A DNA stretch of 64,000 bases from Venatoribacter pacificus (GTDB lineage Bacteria; Pseudomonadota; Gammaproteobacteria; Pseudomonadales; Oceanobacteraceae), in NCBI RefSeq assembly GCF_025318105.1, contig NZ_JAOANI010000014.1, positions 186,001 through 250,000 of the forward strand. The letters are read 5' to 3'. This document shows, one piece after another, positions 41,011-50,352 of this stretch. The translations under genes and the position numbers were made by a program. Within the stretch, counting starts at the first letter, position 1; every line of letters begins with the position of its first letter. A model generated the notes under the pieces. The model was not told the DNA's origin. It saw only the letters and a list, made by a program, of their open reading frames with translations, and did not search any database.

Positions 41011-42300
41011 ATGACATTCAGCGGGCAGGACTCTGCGGCCATCATTACGCCTGTGCGCCGTCTCTGGCGGCGCTTGCGTCTGACTGGCCGGGTGTTATGG
41101 CAGACGCTCAAACGCTTTGAGGGCGAAGAGCGACGTCGTGATGCCGCCGCCTTAACTTACACCACACTGTTTGCGCTGGTGCCGGTAATCACAGTGACCT
41201 ACGCCATTCTCAGCGCGATTCCGGAATTGCAAAGCTGGGGCGATCAGGCCCACGGGGAGCTTCTGGCTTATGTTATGCCAGAGGGCAGCGAAACCATTTC
41301 GGCCTATTTAGTACAGTTCAGCCAGCAGGCACGCAAGCTGACCTGGGTCGGTGTGGCCTTTCTGTTTGTTACTGCTTTTATGCTGCTGCGTACCATCGAG
41401 ATGCAGTTCAACCGTATCTGGAATGTCGACAAACCGCGTTCCGGGTTGCAAACCTTCTTCCGCTATTGGGCGGTACTCAGTCTTGGCCCGCTGTTGTTTG
41501 GTGCTGCCTTTGCCGCCAGCTCGCTGCTGGCGGCATTGCCATTATGGCAGGATACCGTCACCGATCAGATTGCTTTGCCGGTGCGCTTGCTGCCCTGGCT
41601 GCTGAGCAGCGGGGCGATTTGTGCGCTGTATATGCTGGTGCCCAATTGCCGGGTGCCTTGGCGCAATGCGCTGTTGGCTGCGGTGCTGGTGGCCACGGTA
41701 TTTGAAGCGGGCAAGTTCCTGTTTGCCAAAGCGGTGGGGTTATTTCCGTCGTATCAGCTTATTTACGGGGCTTTTGCGGCGGTGCCTTTGTTTTTGCTGT
41801 GGATTTATCTGGCCTGGATGTTATTGCTGCTGGGCGCGGAGCTGAGTTACAGCCTGAGCCATGTCCGCAGCCAGAAGCGTCGCCTGCCAGCACTATGGCA
41901 GCGATTACTGTTGCTGCAGACGTTATGGCAGGAGCAACAGTCGGGTCGTTTACCGGATGAAGCGCGCTTGTGTCGGCAGGCTCGGGACTTGCCTCCGGCA
42001 GATGTCGGACGTTTGTTGCAGGAGTTTCAGCAGCAGGGCTGGGCAACTCAAACCCAGGACCAGCATTGGGTATGGGTGGCCGATCTGCATAGTCTGAAGC
42101 TGGAGCAGTTTTTTCAATCGCTGACCTTGCACGAATTACAGCAGCCGTTACCTGACAATATTGCAGCTTCTGCTTTTACGGCGTTGCAGAGCTGGCAACA
42201 ACAGTGGCTGGCTCAGCGGCGCGAAGCGTTGAGTATGCCGTTGAGTGAATTGTTGCCGGCAGCGGCCACGGTTGTTGGAAAAGAGCGCGAACAGGCCTGA
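41011..42300 (+). CDS. YihY/BrkB-family inner-membrane protein
   Basis: Membrane protein of 429 aa. I start at ATG 41011 with AGGAA 8 bp upstream; the upstream frame to 40810 has no likeness. The RRDAAALTYTTLFALVPVITVTYAILS motif and five or six later helices, including LIYGAFAAVPLFLLWIYLAWMLLLLGAELSYSL, mark the YihY (formerly RNase BN) family. A cytoplasmic tail (about 290-429) includes a winged-helix-like part (RLCRQARDLPPADVGRLLQEFQQQGWATQ). The old tRNase claim for this family is not accepted; its role is unclear. DUF3422 follows after 68 bp. Confidence 0.92.
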   Translation: MTFSGQDSAAIITPVRRLWRRLRLTGRVLWQTLKRFEGEERRRDAAALTYTTLFALVPVITVTYAILSAIPELQSWGDQAHGELLAYVMPEGSETISAYLVQFSQQARKLTWVGVAFLFVTAFMLLRTIEMQFNRIWNVDKPRSGLQTFFRYWAVLSLGPLLFGAAFAASSLLAALPLWQDTVTDQIALPVRLLPWLLSSGAICALYMLVPNCRVPWRNALLAAVLVATVFEAGKFLFAKAVGLFPSYQLIYGAFAAVPLFLLWIYLAWMLLLLGAELSYSLSHVRSQKRRLPALWQRLLLLQTLWQEQQSGRLPDEARLCRQARDLPPADVGRLLQEFQQQGWATQTQDQHWVWVADLHSLKLEQFFQSLTLHELQQPLPDNIAASAFTALQSWQQQWLAQRREALSMPLSELLPAAATVVGKEREQA

Positions 42301-42368
42301 ACAGTCGCATCTGTGCGTCTGCTTGGGTAGAATCCGCGCACTTTTATAGCAGGCAGCGGGATGGAATT

Positions 42369-43745
42369 ATGAAACACGCCTTAACGGATCAGGCACCGGA
42401 CATCGCCGCACCTTCGGTCGCTCTGAAGGTGCATCCATGGCGTTCGGCTTTGTATGAAGAGCTGCATAACCGTCCTTCACCCATCATCGAAGGCAGCTGT
42501 CACGTTGCTCATTTCACTGTTCTGCTGAACGATAACCGCGAAGATCTGCATGCCCATGTGGTCGATCTTTGCCGGCGTTTCAGCGTGCCCGCACCAGCAC
42601 CGGAATCGTCCTGCCTGTATCAGGATTTTGGTGGTTTTGAGCTGCGCTGGGAGCGCCATCTGGAGTTTGCCAACTTCACCTTTATCTGTCCCGATGTGGA
42701 GCCTTTCTCTGCCGATGCACTGAGCTTTGTGCCCAAAGACTGGCTGGCGGCGATGCCCGGTGAGCTGGTGGTGGCGGTGAATCTGGCCCTGGTCGACAGC
42801 CTGCCGGACGATAAGCAGATCCAGCGCTGGTTTGAAGGACAGCGCGTATCCGGCGCCTGGGTGGCCGATGATAAAGCCCAGGTATGGACCGCGTTTAAAC
42901 TGCATTCTGATGGCTTTGGCCGCATTGTGGTGTGCAATAAAGGCGCGGCAACCACGACGCAGCAATTGACGCCGTATCAGACCGGGCGTCTGGTGCAGCG
43001 TTTATTTGAGCTGGAAACCTACCGCCTGATGTCATTAATGGCGCTGCCGATTGCACGCCAGATGGGCGGCGAATTAAGCCGTATTGAAGACAGTCTGGCG
43101 ACGCTGAATCAGAGTATTTCCGATATTGATGCCGGTAAAGATGAGCGTGTCCTGCTGCAGGAATTGTCACAACTGGCGGCCGAAGTGGAACGTCACCGTT
43201 CCAACACCAACTTCCGTTTTTCGGCGGCCGTGGCCTACCACGATCTGGTGCGTGACCGCCTGCGCCAGCTGAAAGAAAGCCCAATAGAAGGCATGCAGAG
43301 CCTGCGTGAATTTCTTGAGCGGCGTCTGACGCCGGGTATTAAAACCTGTAATTCGGTACGTGACCGGCTGGAAGATTTATCGCGCCGCATCAACCGCACC
43401 ACCAGTCTGTTACGCACCCGTGTCGACCTGTCGATTCAGGAGCAGAACCAGCATCTGCTGTCGTCGATGAACCGCCGCAGTCAGTTGCAGTTGCGGTTAC
43501 AGCAAACGGTGGAAGGGTTATCGGTGGTGGCCATCGGTTACTACATTCTGGCCTTGCTCGGCATTGCTTTTACCGCCCTGAAAGCGGCGGGGCTGAATAT
43601 CAACAGCGATCTGCTGAAAGGTATTGCCTTACCGGTCGTTCTGGCTGCGGTGTACTGGGGCGTACACAGTCTGCGTCAGCATATTACCCGTCGTGCCCGT
43701 GAACCCGGTGCGGCTCAGGAAGCGGATGGCCAAAAGGAAAAGTAA
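42369..43745 (+). CDS. DUF3422 membrane-anchored protein
   Basis: Protein of 458 aa. The N-terminal HPWRSALYEELHNRPSPIIEGSCHVAHFTVLL and FGGFELRWERHLEFANFTFICPD segments match DUF3422, present in many proteobacteria. A central helical region follows, and two hydrophobic helices near the C-terminus (about 383-402 and 413-430) anchor it in the inner membrane (SVVAIGYYILALLGIAFTALKA). The large N-terminal part is probably cytosolic. Function unknown. It follows the YihY gene on the same strand. Confidence 0.9.
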   Translation: MKHALTDQAPDIAAPSVALKVHPWRSALYEELHNRPSPIIEGSCHVAHFTVLLNDNREDLHAHVVDLCRRFSVPAPAPESSCLYQDFGGFELRWERHLEFANFTFICPDVEPFSADALSFVPKDWLAAMPGELVVAVNLALVDSLPDDKQIQRWFEGQRVSGAWVADDKAQVWTAFKLHSDGFGRIVVCNKGAATTTQQLTPYQTGRLVQRLFELETYRLMSLMALPIARQMGGELSRIEDSLATLNQSISDIDAGKDERVLLQELSQLAAEVERHRSNTNFRFSAAVAYHDLVRDRLRQLKESPIEGMQSLREFLERRLTPGIKTCNSVRDRLEDLSRRINRTTSLLRTRVDLSIQEQNQHLLSSMNRRSQLQLRLQQTVEGLSVVAIGYYILALLGIAFTALKAAGLNINSDLLKGIALPVVLAAVYWGVHSLRQHITRRAREPGAAQEADGQKEK

Positions 43746-43873
43746 CGGCAAAAAGCTGACGCTAAGCGGCGAGTGATTGCCGCTTTTGTTTATAAATTAT
43801 TGATTATTAATAGGATTATTCGTCTGGCCTGGTAATTGCTCCTTTCTTTCCAGTCTCTTTGGGAGGATGTCAG

Positions 43874-44581
43874 GTGGATATCAATAATTCCTCGTCCGGT
43901 TATCAGAACCTGCTGGCGATGTTGGGTAAAAGCGTTGCTTCAACAACCGATGCACTGAACGGCGACAGCAGCCAGGCGGCTGCAAGCCGTGAGGCCGCGG
44001 CGACCGGCTCAGCCACGCCTGCGGCGAATCGTGTAACGACCGACAGCAGTGATAAAGTCTCTTTTTCCTACCGTGCGGAAAAACTCAGCCGCATCAGTGC
44101 GGAGTTTTTTTCCGGCACCATCAATTCCAGCCAGATTCCGGCGCTGACCCAGCGTCTTTATGAAGATGGTTTTTTATCCAATGGTGATTTTCAGGCGCTG
44201 GGTGGGCAAACGCAGCAAGTGTCTGCCATTGCCGAGGCATCCAATTTTCTCAACAGTTTTATTCTGAACGAAGCGGTGGACGGTGACAGCGAAGCCGCCA
44301 AATCATTACTCAATGTTGTCGATGTGATTGGCCGCATGGATGAAAGTGCCACACCGGCTCAGCGTCGCGCCGAAACCGAAGCGTATGAGTTCGTCGCCAA
44401 CTACACTGATCTTTTGAAAGAAGTGGATGCGCCAGCCGATGTTATTGAAGGCTTTGATAACGTCCTCAATGTTCTGACCGCACTGGATAAAGTCCGTAAA
44501 AATGAACAATCGACAGGCGCACTGGCCAGTTATGCCAGCGTTCAGGATGCATATAATGACCTTTATACCGATGATGACTGA
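43874..44581 (+). CDS. unknown helical protein
   Basis: Protein of 235 aa. I use the GTG at 43874 because GGGAGG lies about 7 bp upstream. A Ser/Ala/Thr-rich, probably disordered N-terminus (1-60) is followed by helical sequence with the recurring style ISAEFFSGTINSSQIPALTQRLYEDGFLSNGDFQALG, and LNVVDVIGRMDESATPAQRRAETEAYEFVANYTDLL. No signal peptide, membrane segment or cysteine. The N-terminal NNSSSGYQNLLAM and the general look resemble small proteins linked to flagellar or type III systems, but I do not recognise it. It overlaps the next gene by 26 bp. Confidence 0.7.
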   Translation: MDINNSSSGYQNLLAMLGKSVASTTDALNGDSSQAAASREAAATGSATPAANRVTTDSSDKVSFSYRAEKLSRISAEFFSGTINSSQIPALTQRLYEDGFLSNGDFQALGGQTQQVSAIAEASNFLNSFILNEAVDGDSEAAKSLLNVVDVIGRMDESATPAQRRAETEAYEFVANYTDLLKEVDAPADVIEGFDNVLNVLTALDKVRKNEQSTGALASYASVQDAYNDLYTDDD

Positions 44582-45413
44582 TGTACGTAAAATCGGCGCA
44601 CTGCTGGCTGCGTGCTTATGCAGCTGTGCCGCCGTGGCAGATGGTTTGTATTGGGCGAACGAAGGCCCGGCGACACCGGACAGCGGTGCAGGAACTGAAT
44701 TTGGCCGCAGCGAGCTGAGTCTGACACTGCCGCTGGAACGTAAGACACGTGGTGCAGAGCAGGTCAGTTCGTCGTTCCATCTGGATATGAGCAAGTTCCG
44801 CTGGACTGGTACCACCGCCTTGCAGAACGATTATTTCTGGATGTCTTTGCCACTGGAATATCGTCAGAAGCGTGGCAAAAGCGCAGAGTTTTTATTACGC
44901 GCAGAACCCGGTTTTATGACCGATTTAAATGTGCTCGACAGCGAGAGCCTGGCGATGAATGCCGATCTGATTGGCCGGATTTATCGTCGCAGCGGTGCTT
45001 TCTGGCAGTTCGGTATCACCGTTAATCGTGAATTCGGCGATTTTAATCCACGCCCGGTCATTGCCATGGCCGCTAAGCCAACGCGCGATACCGAAGTATT
45101 ATTGGGGTTTCCGCGAACCAGAATTCAGACGCGCTGGAGCAATGATTTATCGTCCTATGTGCATTTGCGTCCGGCTGGTGGCGTCTGGGTCGAAGAAGTC
45201 AAAGGCCAGACCGGTACGTTTAAGGCTAATTACACCAACTGGAAGCTGGGGTTTGGTGGCGAGTTTCATTGGCGTGGTGCGTTATGGCTGACCGCAGAGC
45301 TGGGCCAGATGCGTCATCGGCGTATTGTGGCCACAGACACGACCGGTGTGGTGGTTAAAGCCACACCGGCCGATGACCGCTACTGGCAGGCCGGTATCGA
45401 ATTGCGTTACTGA
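44556..45413 (+). CDS. unknown secreted protein, probably outer-membrane beta-barrel
   Basis: Protein of 285 aa. ATG 44556 has AGGA 8 bp upstream and gives a signal peptide ending near AAVADG; later ATGs at 44571 and 44574 are possible. The mature part alternates polar and hydrophobic residues, with many aromatic-rich strands (FRWTGTTALQNDYFWMSLPLEYRQKRG, YTNWKLGFGGEFHWRGALWLTAELGQM), and ends with Tyr (GIELRY), the usual signal for outer-membrane barrels. It resembles DUF6268-type barrels but no firm family is known. Overlaps the upstream unknown gene by 26 bp and ends at a terminator. Confidence 0.75.
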   Translation: MTFIPMMTDVRKIGALLAACLCSCAAVADGLYWANEGPATPDSGAGTEFGRSELSLTLPLERKTRGAEQVSSSFHLDMSKFRWTGTTALQNDYFWMSLPLEYRQKRGKSAEFLLRAEPGFMTDLNVLDSESLAMNADLIGRIYRRSGAFWQFGITVNREFGDFNPRPVIAMAAKPTRDTEVLLGFPRTRIQTRWSNDLSSYVHLRPAGGVWVEEVKGQTGTFKANYTNWKLGFGGEFHWRGALWLTAELGQMRHRRIVATDTTGVVVKATPADDRYWQAGIELRY

Positions 45414-45438
45414 TGCTGGCGCTCAGACCGCTGTGAAG

Positions 45439-45462
45439 AAGCCCGGATTTCCGGGCTTTTTT
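45439..45462 (+). terminator. rho-independent terminator
   Basis: AAGCCCGG, ATTT, CCGGGCTTTTTT directly after the barrel-like gene. Confidence 0.9.
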
Positions 45463-45650
45463 GTATTTGCCAGATGGTGGCAGCAGGGAAGGTTGATCAG
45501 CCAGAGCTGTTTACAGAGGGGCGCACTCTGTTTTTCTGCCGCATGCTGGCCACTGGTTTATCGTCGTGTGTCTGTTATTGTCGCGCCTTTGTTATTGTCG
45601 CGCGTTGTCAGATCTTTTAATCATGACGCTGCATCTGCTCAGGAAAAAAT

Positions 45651-46397
45651 ATGGATAATAATGTGCAAAAAAACGGAACGACGTCCTGGCTGAATAAGCA
45701 TGGGCGTTCGCTGCTGGTGGTGCTCATTCTGATGATGTTATTTCTGCATTTTGTCGTGGGTTTTCATCATATTCCGACCCACTGGGAAAGTTTCCGGATT
45801 AACGTGCTGCATCTGGGCGGAGAAGAATTTGCGGATCTGGATGATGTACAGGAAGCCACAAGCGAAGATAGCGAAGTGAATTCTGCCTGGGCTGAACATT
45901 CGGCATCTGCCCAGGATTTTACCATGGCTGTTGATGCAGCCGAGGTTCGCTATCCATTCGATATCAACAAGATTACCGACCCTGAACGTAAAGCTGCAGA
46001 ACAGAAGGCCATCCGGGCGGAACACTTTGAACGGCTTGAAATCGCGGATGATTATCCCATTGATGAAAATGCCCAGAGCGGACTGATCCATCTGACTGAG
46101 GGTTTATTGCTGGATGTGATCCGTGAACAGGGGTTAACCATCAGAGTGGGAACCTGCTACAACAATCCCGCAACGGACGGTAACTATCGCTGTATCAGTT
46201 GTATGGTATTGCTCTACGACGATACGATTAACCGCTACCAGGAAGCCCCTGAAGGTATTAACTTTATGAAACCAGCTTACGATTTTTGCCGGCCGTCAGA
46301 AGGTGCGTTATGGCAGGCAAGGGATCTGACGATGAATATTCCCTACGACTATGCATTATTTAAACGTTACAGCGTGAAAGATAAAGAGCGGCAATAA
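45651..46397 (+). CDS. unknown single-pass membrane protein
   Basis: Protein of 248 aa with one N-terminal helix (about 20-41, SLLVVLILMMLFLHFVVGFHH) and a periplasmic domain of about 200 aa. This part is acidic, with five cysteines in the second half (the TCYNNPATDGNYRCISCMVLLYDD region and YDFCRPSEG) that could form disulfides. No family recognised. It is a lone gene with a terminator directly after it. Confidence 0.75.
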   Translation: MDNNVQKNGTTSWLNKHGRSLLVVLILMMLFLHFVVGFHHIPTHWESFRINVLHLGGEEFADLDDVQEATSEDSEVNSAWAEHSASAQDFTMAVDAAEVRYPFDINKITDPERKAAEQKAIRAEHFERLEIADDYPIDENAQSGLIHLTEGLLLDVIREQGLTIRVGTCYNNPATDGNYRCISCMVLLYDDTINRYQEAPEGINFMKPAYDFCRPSEGALWQARDLTMNIPYDYALFKRYSVKDKERQ

Positions 46398-46411
46398 CGC
46401 CGCTCTTTTTT
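46383..46411 (+). terminator. rho-independent terminator
   Basis: AAAGAGCGGC, AATAAC, GCCGCTCTTTTTT; the stem overlaps the last codons and stop of the preceding membrane-protein gene. Confidence 0.88.
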
Positions 46412-46441
46412 ATTGTCCGGAGAGTGCCTGTAGCACACGTC

Positions 46442-46873
46442 TCAGCGCAGAAACAGTGCCGCTGAGTCGTCGTTAAAATAAAAGGTATTCAGCAGCCATT
46501 TATCTTTCGGTTTATAAAAAATAAAATGCCAGGTCATCAGGTGACGTTCAAATTTTTGCAAGAATATATATTTGACCAGCGTGTCACCGATCAGCTCTTT
46601 GGAGACAAAGTCGTACCCTAACGATTTCCCATAGTGCTGATCCATGACCGGCAACTGCGTGCTGACATTATTCATCTGCGCGTTAAATTCCGACTCTGAA
46701 AACATAACATAAGGTTTTAACAGGGCCAGGCCTTTGAGCATGGCGTTATTGCCGACATCGGTCATGACCGCTTCAGCCAGTTCTTTAGTTTTTTCTATCG
46801 ATGCCAGCGATTTGGCGTCGGCGAACACCGGCAATGGCAGTATCGCCAGAAGTACGAATAACAGTCTTGTCAT
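46442..46873 (-). CDS. unknown small periplasmic protein
   Basis: Protein of 143 aa with a clear signal peptide (MTRLLFVLLAILPLPVFADA, cleavage after FA or DA). The mature domain has an alpha+beta look with FERHLMTWHFIFYKPKDKWLLNTFYFND near its end, recalling NTF2-like small secreted domains such as DUF3887/DUF4019 types; this is only a resemblance. No cysteines. Stands alone; the 261 bp upstream contains nothing that I recognise. Confidence 0.75.
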   Translation of the reverse strand: MTRLLFVLLAILPLPVFADAKSLASIEKTKELAEAVMTDVGNNAMLKGLALLKPYVMFSESEFNAQMNNVSTQLPVMDQHYGKSLGYDFVSKELIGDTLVKYIFLQKFERHLMTWHFIFYKPKDKWLLNTFYFNDDSAALFLR

Positions 46874-47134
46874 GGTTGTATCCCTGTAGATTAAGTCCGG
46901 AGAATATATAACGTTTATCTGGCGTCAGCGCAGAAGAATGCATGGGGGTTTGACATCGGCGGGAGCAGATGAAGAAGACCTGACGCATTCCTTTGCCTGA
47001 TGCAGGCTAATGCAGCACCGGCAGAGAAACAATCGACAGTATTGGACGTTGAGTCGCTCTGGCCTGAAAGGACAGAGGTAGTGAGGCGGTGAGCGGCGGC
47101 ATGCCCGTGCGCGATGCCGTCGCCGGTTCTGACG

Positions 47135-49105
47135 TTATTCGGTAGTCATGACTGAAGCGGTTGTTACCTCTGTGCTGTCAGTCTTCGTTGCTGTTGTGGA
47201 TTCTTTGATGATGGGTTTCGCCGTTGCAGCAACACTGGCGGCGCGTTTTTGCTGTTTGGCCCAGCGGATCATCCATTCCTGCAGCACATCCAGTGGCAGT
47301 GCGCCCTGACTGAGAATCGCGGAATGAAAATCGGCCAGATCGAAGCGGCTGCCAAGAATGTCTTTCACCTGTTGGCGGATGGAGAGAATGCGTAATTCGC
47401 CCATTTTGTAAGAGGTGGCCTGACCTGGCATCACCAGGTAGCGGTTCACTGCAGCCTCGCTGTCGGCACGGGAAAACGGCGTATTTTCCAGGCGGAAACT
47501 GATGGCCTGTTCACGGCTCCAGCCTTTGGCGTGCAGTCCGGTATCCAGTACCAGGCGCATGGCGCGCCACAGTTCCATAATCAGGCGGCCGTATTCTTCT
47601 TCTGCCGATTCGTAAGCGCCCATCTCGGCGGCCAGTTTTTCAGCATACAGTGCCCAGCCTTCGCTGAAGGCGCTGTAACCGAGATTACGGCGGAAATCCG
47701 GCAGCTGTTCGTTTTCCTGAGTTAATGCAATCTGCATATGGTGGCCGGGCAGGGCTTCGTGAAAAGCGAGAGCCGCCAGACGATAACGCGGCAGGTCGTT
47801 CATACGCGCCGGATTCACGTAATAAATGCCCGGACGGGTGCCGTCCATCGAGGGCGCTTCATAAAAGGCAATCGGTGCATTGCTCTGGCGGTAATCTTCT
47901 ACCGCTTTGACTACGATCGGGCTGACCGGCAGACGGGTGAAAAAGTAGGGCAGACGTTCGGCCATTTGCCGCACTTTATTCTTTTGATAACCCAGAAATT
48001 CATCGCGGCCCTGCTGATCATCCGGGAAGCGATAACTGCGTTCTTCCATCCACTGAAAAAAAGCAGGCAGCTGATTCTGACCATGACTGTCGGCGGGCTG
48101 ATAACCGAGCGCTGGCATCAGGGCAATAATGGCCTGTTGAATGCGGGTAACTTCGGCCAGACCGAGCTGGTGGATATGGTCAGCATCAAACTGGCTGTTG
48201 GTGTAGTGGGCCAGTAGCAGTTGGTAGTAACGCAGGCCATCGGTGAGATTCAGTGCCGCCTGATGCTGTGGGGCACGTTGCTTCTGTTCGCGTACCAGCG
48301 CCAGAATATTGCGGTAGGCCGGTAATACATCCTGCAGCAAGGCCGAACGTGCTTTGCGTTCGAGTAATTTACGGCTGGATGGATACAGATTCAGCTGGTC
48401 GAGTTTGTTGTTGAAGTCGGCCCATAAGGGCGAGGCGTCAGGGCCGTTATCGAATGGAATGCCGCTGATAATGGCTTCAATGCTGCTTTCAACCGCCGGA
48501 TACACAAACGCCGGTGGAATAATCCCGTCTTCCTCGGCACTGCGGATATTTTCACTCCAGCGTTTGAACAGCGCCGGGACGGCTTCCATGCGGCTGATGT
48601 AATCGCGGGCTTCGGGAACACTGCTGATCGGGTGGTTGTTGATTAATACATCGACCACCAGAGTATGCCAGCCGCCCATTTGGCTGAACGCGTATTGATG
48701 ATGCTCAAACGGCACCATTAACAGATTAAATTCCAGATCGGATAACAGCGTGCGGTAGCTGGCCTGATGATCGGCCGACAACGCTTCTTCATCAATGGCA
48801 TGCAGACGGCTGCGCAGATTCTGATAAAACGCCACCTGCTGCTCGCTGGCTTCAGGGGAGATGTCGTCCCACTCAAACTGGCCACTGATTCCTAACCGGC
48901 TGCGCAAAACCGGGCTTTGTTCAACCGCAAACTGATAATATTCGTCGAACAGTTCATCGGCGGCCGCATTCGCCTGTTGTTGCTGTTCCTGGCTGTAGAC
49001 CGGTGCCTGCTCACCATTATTGTGGGTTGGCAGCATGGCCTGGCAGCCACTGAGGACCAGCAGGCAGGAAAGGGTGACAGGGCGGAGTAACGAATTTATC
49101 AACAC
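47135..49105 (-). CDS. DUF885 family metallopeptidase-like lipoprotein
   Basis: Protein of 656 aa with a lipobox VLSGC near the N-terminus. No ATG lies before the lipobox; the only plausible starts are GTG at 49105 or TTG at 49102, giving the signal LINSLLRPVTLSCLLVLSGC. The frame that extends into the MITE-like repeat upstream is not credible. The zinc-binding motif HEALPGHH with the later SEGWALYAE is that of DUF885, a family of M2/M3-related peptidases often found as lipoproteins. A C-terminal tail (about 625-656) is Thr/Ala/Lys rich and disordered. Substrate unknown. Confidence 0.88.
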   Translation of the reverse strand: MLINSLLRPVTLSCLLVLSGCQAMLPTHNNGEQAPVYSQEQQQQANAAADELFDEYYQFAVEQSPVLRSRLGISGQFEWDDISPEASEQQVAFYQNLRSRLHAIDEEALSADHQASYRTLLSDLEFNLLMVPFEHHQYAFSQMGGWHTLVVDVLINNHPISSVPEARDYISRMEAVPALFKRWSENIRSAEEDGIIPPAFVYPAVESSIEAIISGIPFDNGPDASPLWADFNNKLDQLNLYPSSRKLLERKARSALLQDVLPAYRNILALVREQKQRAPQHQAALNLTDGLRYYQLLLAHYTNSQFDADHIHQLGLAEVTRIQQAIIALMPALGYQPADSHGQNQLPAFFQWMEERSYRFPDDQQGRDEFLGYQKNKVRQMAERLPYFFTRLPVSPIVVKAVEDYRQSNAPIAFYEAPSMDGTRPGIYYVNPARMNDLPRYRLAALAFHEALPGHHMQIALTQENEQLPDFRRNLGYSAFSEGWALYAEKLAAEMGAYESAEEEYGRLIMELWRAMRLVLDTGLHAKGWSREQAISFRLENTPFSRADSEAAVNRYLVMPGQATSYKMGELRILSIRQQVKDILGSRFDLADFHSAILSQGALPLDVLQEWMIRWAKQQKRAASVAATAKPIIKESTTATKTDSTEVTTASVMTTE

Positions 49106-49215
49106 AGGTTCTGACTCTGAAAAATGGCGCGGCCGAGTGTAACAGCCGGGAGGTAAAGGTTTAAAGGGTGCGGCGGCATTCACAGCATAGGGAGGTTGTG
49201 TGCGTCGTGTTACTC

Positions 49216-49466
49216 TAGGGCCTGTCGACACTAAGTAAATCCGGCCTGCTGAGAGCCAGTTTTGCTCAGAACAAGGAGTGAGGAGGGATATTAACGGGTT
49301 AAATGAATGACGAACGACGATGTTAATGGGGAAAACTGGCCTCAGCCCNNNNNNNNNNCCTGCGTTGCTGTTCGCTCGCTGAACCCGTTAGGCCACACTC
49401 TCAGCGCCTTGCCTGAGAAATTTTTAGCCGATAACAGGTCTGTTTAATTAGTGTCGACAGGCCCTA
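49216..49466. repeat. MITE-like inverted-repeat element, copy 2 (with assembly gap)
   Basis: Second copy of the element at 13437-13767, in the opposite orientation. It begins TAGGGCCTGTCGACACTAAG and ends with the inverse of the other copy's left end. It lacks about 70 bp found in copy 1. The 10 N lie exactly where copy 1 has the GGGTTAT/ATAACCC hairpin; alignment with copy 1 predicts about 27 unread bases. It fills most of the 384-bp gap between the DUF885 gene and the DUF4892 gene, whose start lies 24 bp after its edge. Confidence 0.85.
49349..49358. other. run of 10 N (assembly gap)
   Basis: Ten undetermined bases inside the second MITE-like copy. By alignment with copy 1 the true length is likely about 27 bp and includes a 7-bp-stem hairpin, the probable cause of the failure. 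Confidence 0.95.
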
Positions 49467-49489
49467 GGTATCTTAGAGAGGAGTGACCA

Positions 49490-50350
49490 ATGCGCTGGTT
49501 GTTATTGTTAGCGAGTCTGATGATGTCGCCACTGTGGGCTCTGGAGGGTTTTCCTCAGGCGGCCCTGCAGGATGACAAAACGCAGGAAGTTAAAAATTAC
49601 CGCCTGGTGTTGTCTGGCCTGAAGCGCAATCAGGCAACGACCTACGGTGAACACGAGCGGCGCCTGAGTGGCAAACTCTGGCGGCGGGTATGGGCGGTGG
49701 AAGACCGTGTGCAGCTGGATACGGTGATCGATTATTACACACAGCAATTGAGCGACAGCCAGGTGCTGTATCAGTGTCGCGCACTGGATTGTGGCAGCAA
49801 TCCATTCTGGGCTAACGAAATATTCCGCAATGCCCGTCTGGGTGGTCGCGAACAGAATCAGTTTTATCGGGTGGCGCTGCTGGAAGACCCTGCCAAGCAA
49901 GAAAAAACGCTCTACGTGCTGTACATCATTGAGCGCGGGTCTAAGCAGGTGATGGTGAATCTGGATGTGCTGACCACCACTGACGCGGTAAAAGAACAAG
50001 CTGATATGAACGCCCTGATTCAACAGGCGCTGGTCAGCAGTAACGGCTGGTTACCCGGACTGGTGACGGATAATGGCCGGATTAATGAACAGCAAAGCAG
50101 CGCATTGATCAGCTATCTGAAAAATCTCACGCCGAGCATGAAACGTCGCCTCTATCTGCTGGTCCATTATTACGATGCCAGCCATATGAGCGACAACATT
50201 CAGTGCTCGCAGCGGTTGGCTGAGCAATTGCGTCTGGCGACCTTTGATGGTCAGTTCGAACTGAATATTGATGGTCATGGCGCGCTGACACCGGCACCGG
50301 ACAACAGCCTGCAGCCGGCTTTACGTTTTATATTCTGGCCAGGGAGGTAA
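49490..50350 (+). CDS. DUF4892 secreted protein
   Basis: Protein of 286 aa with a signal peptide (MRWLLLLASLMMSPLWA). The sequence RRVWAVEDRVQLDTVIDYYTQQL, YQCRALDCGSNPFWANEIFRNARLGGREQNQFYRVAL and the later LLVHYYD mark DUF4892, a family of periplasmic proteins in Pseudomonas-like bacteria. C-terminal OmpA-like pattern (ASHMSDNIQCSQRLAEQLR, GHGALTPAP) suggests a peptidoglycan-binding fold. It is followed by a patatin gene after 2 bp, so the two form an operon. The MITE-like repeat lies directly upstream and may supply or disrupt its promoter. Confidence 0.85.
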   Translation: MRWLLLLASLMMSPLWALEGFPQAALQDDKTQEVKNYRLVLSGLKRNQATTYGEHERRLSGKLWRRVWAVEDRVQLDTVIDYYTQQLSDSQVLYQCRALDCGSNPFWANEIFRNARLGGREQNQFYRVALLEDPAKQEKTLYVLYIIERGSKQVMVNLDVLTTTDAVKEQADMNALIQQALVSSNGWLPGLVTDNGRINEQQSSALISYLKNLTPSMKRRLYLLVHYYDASHMSDNIQCSQRLAEQLRLATFDGQFELNIDGHGALTPAPDNSLQPALRFIFWPGR

Positions 50351-50352
50351 GT

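Noticed and set aside
47135..49231. Longer form of the DUF885 protein starting in the MITE-like repeat
   Set aside because: It would add 42 residues before a clear lipoprotein signal peptide and begin inside a mobile repeat.
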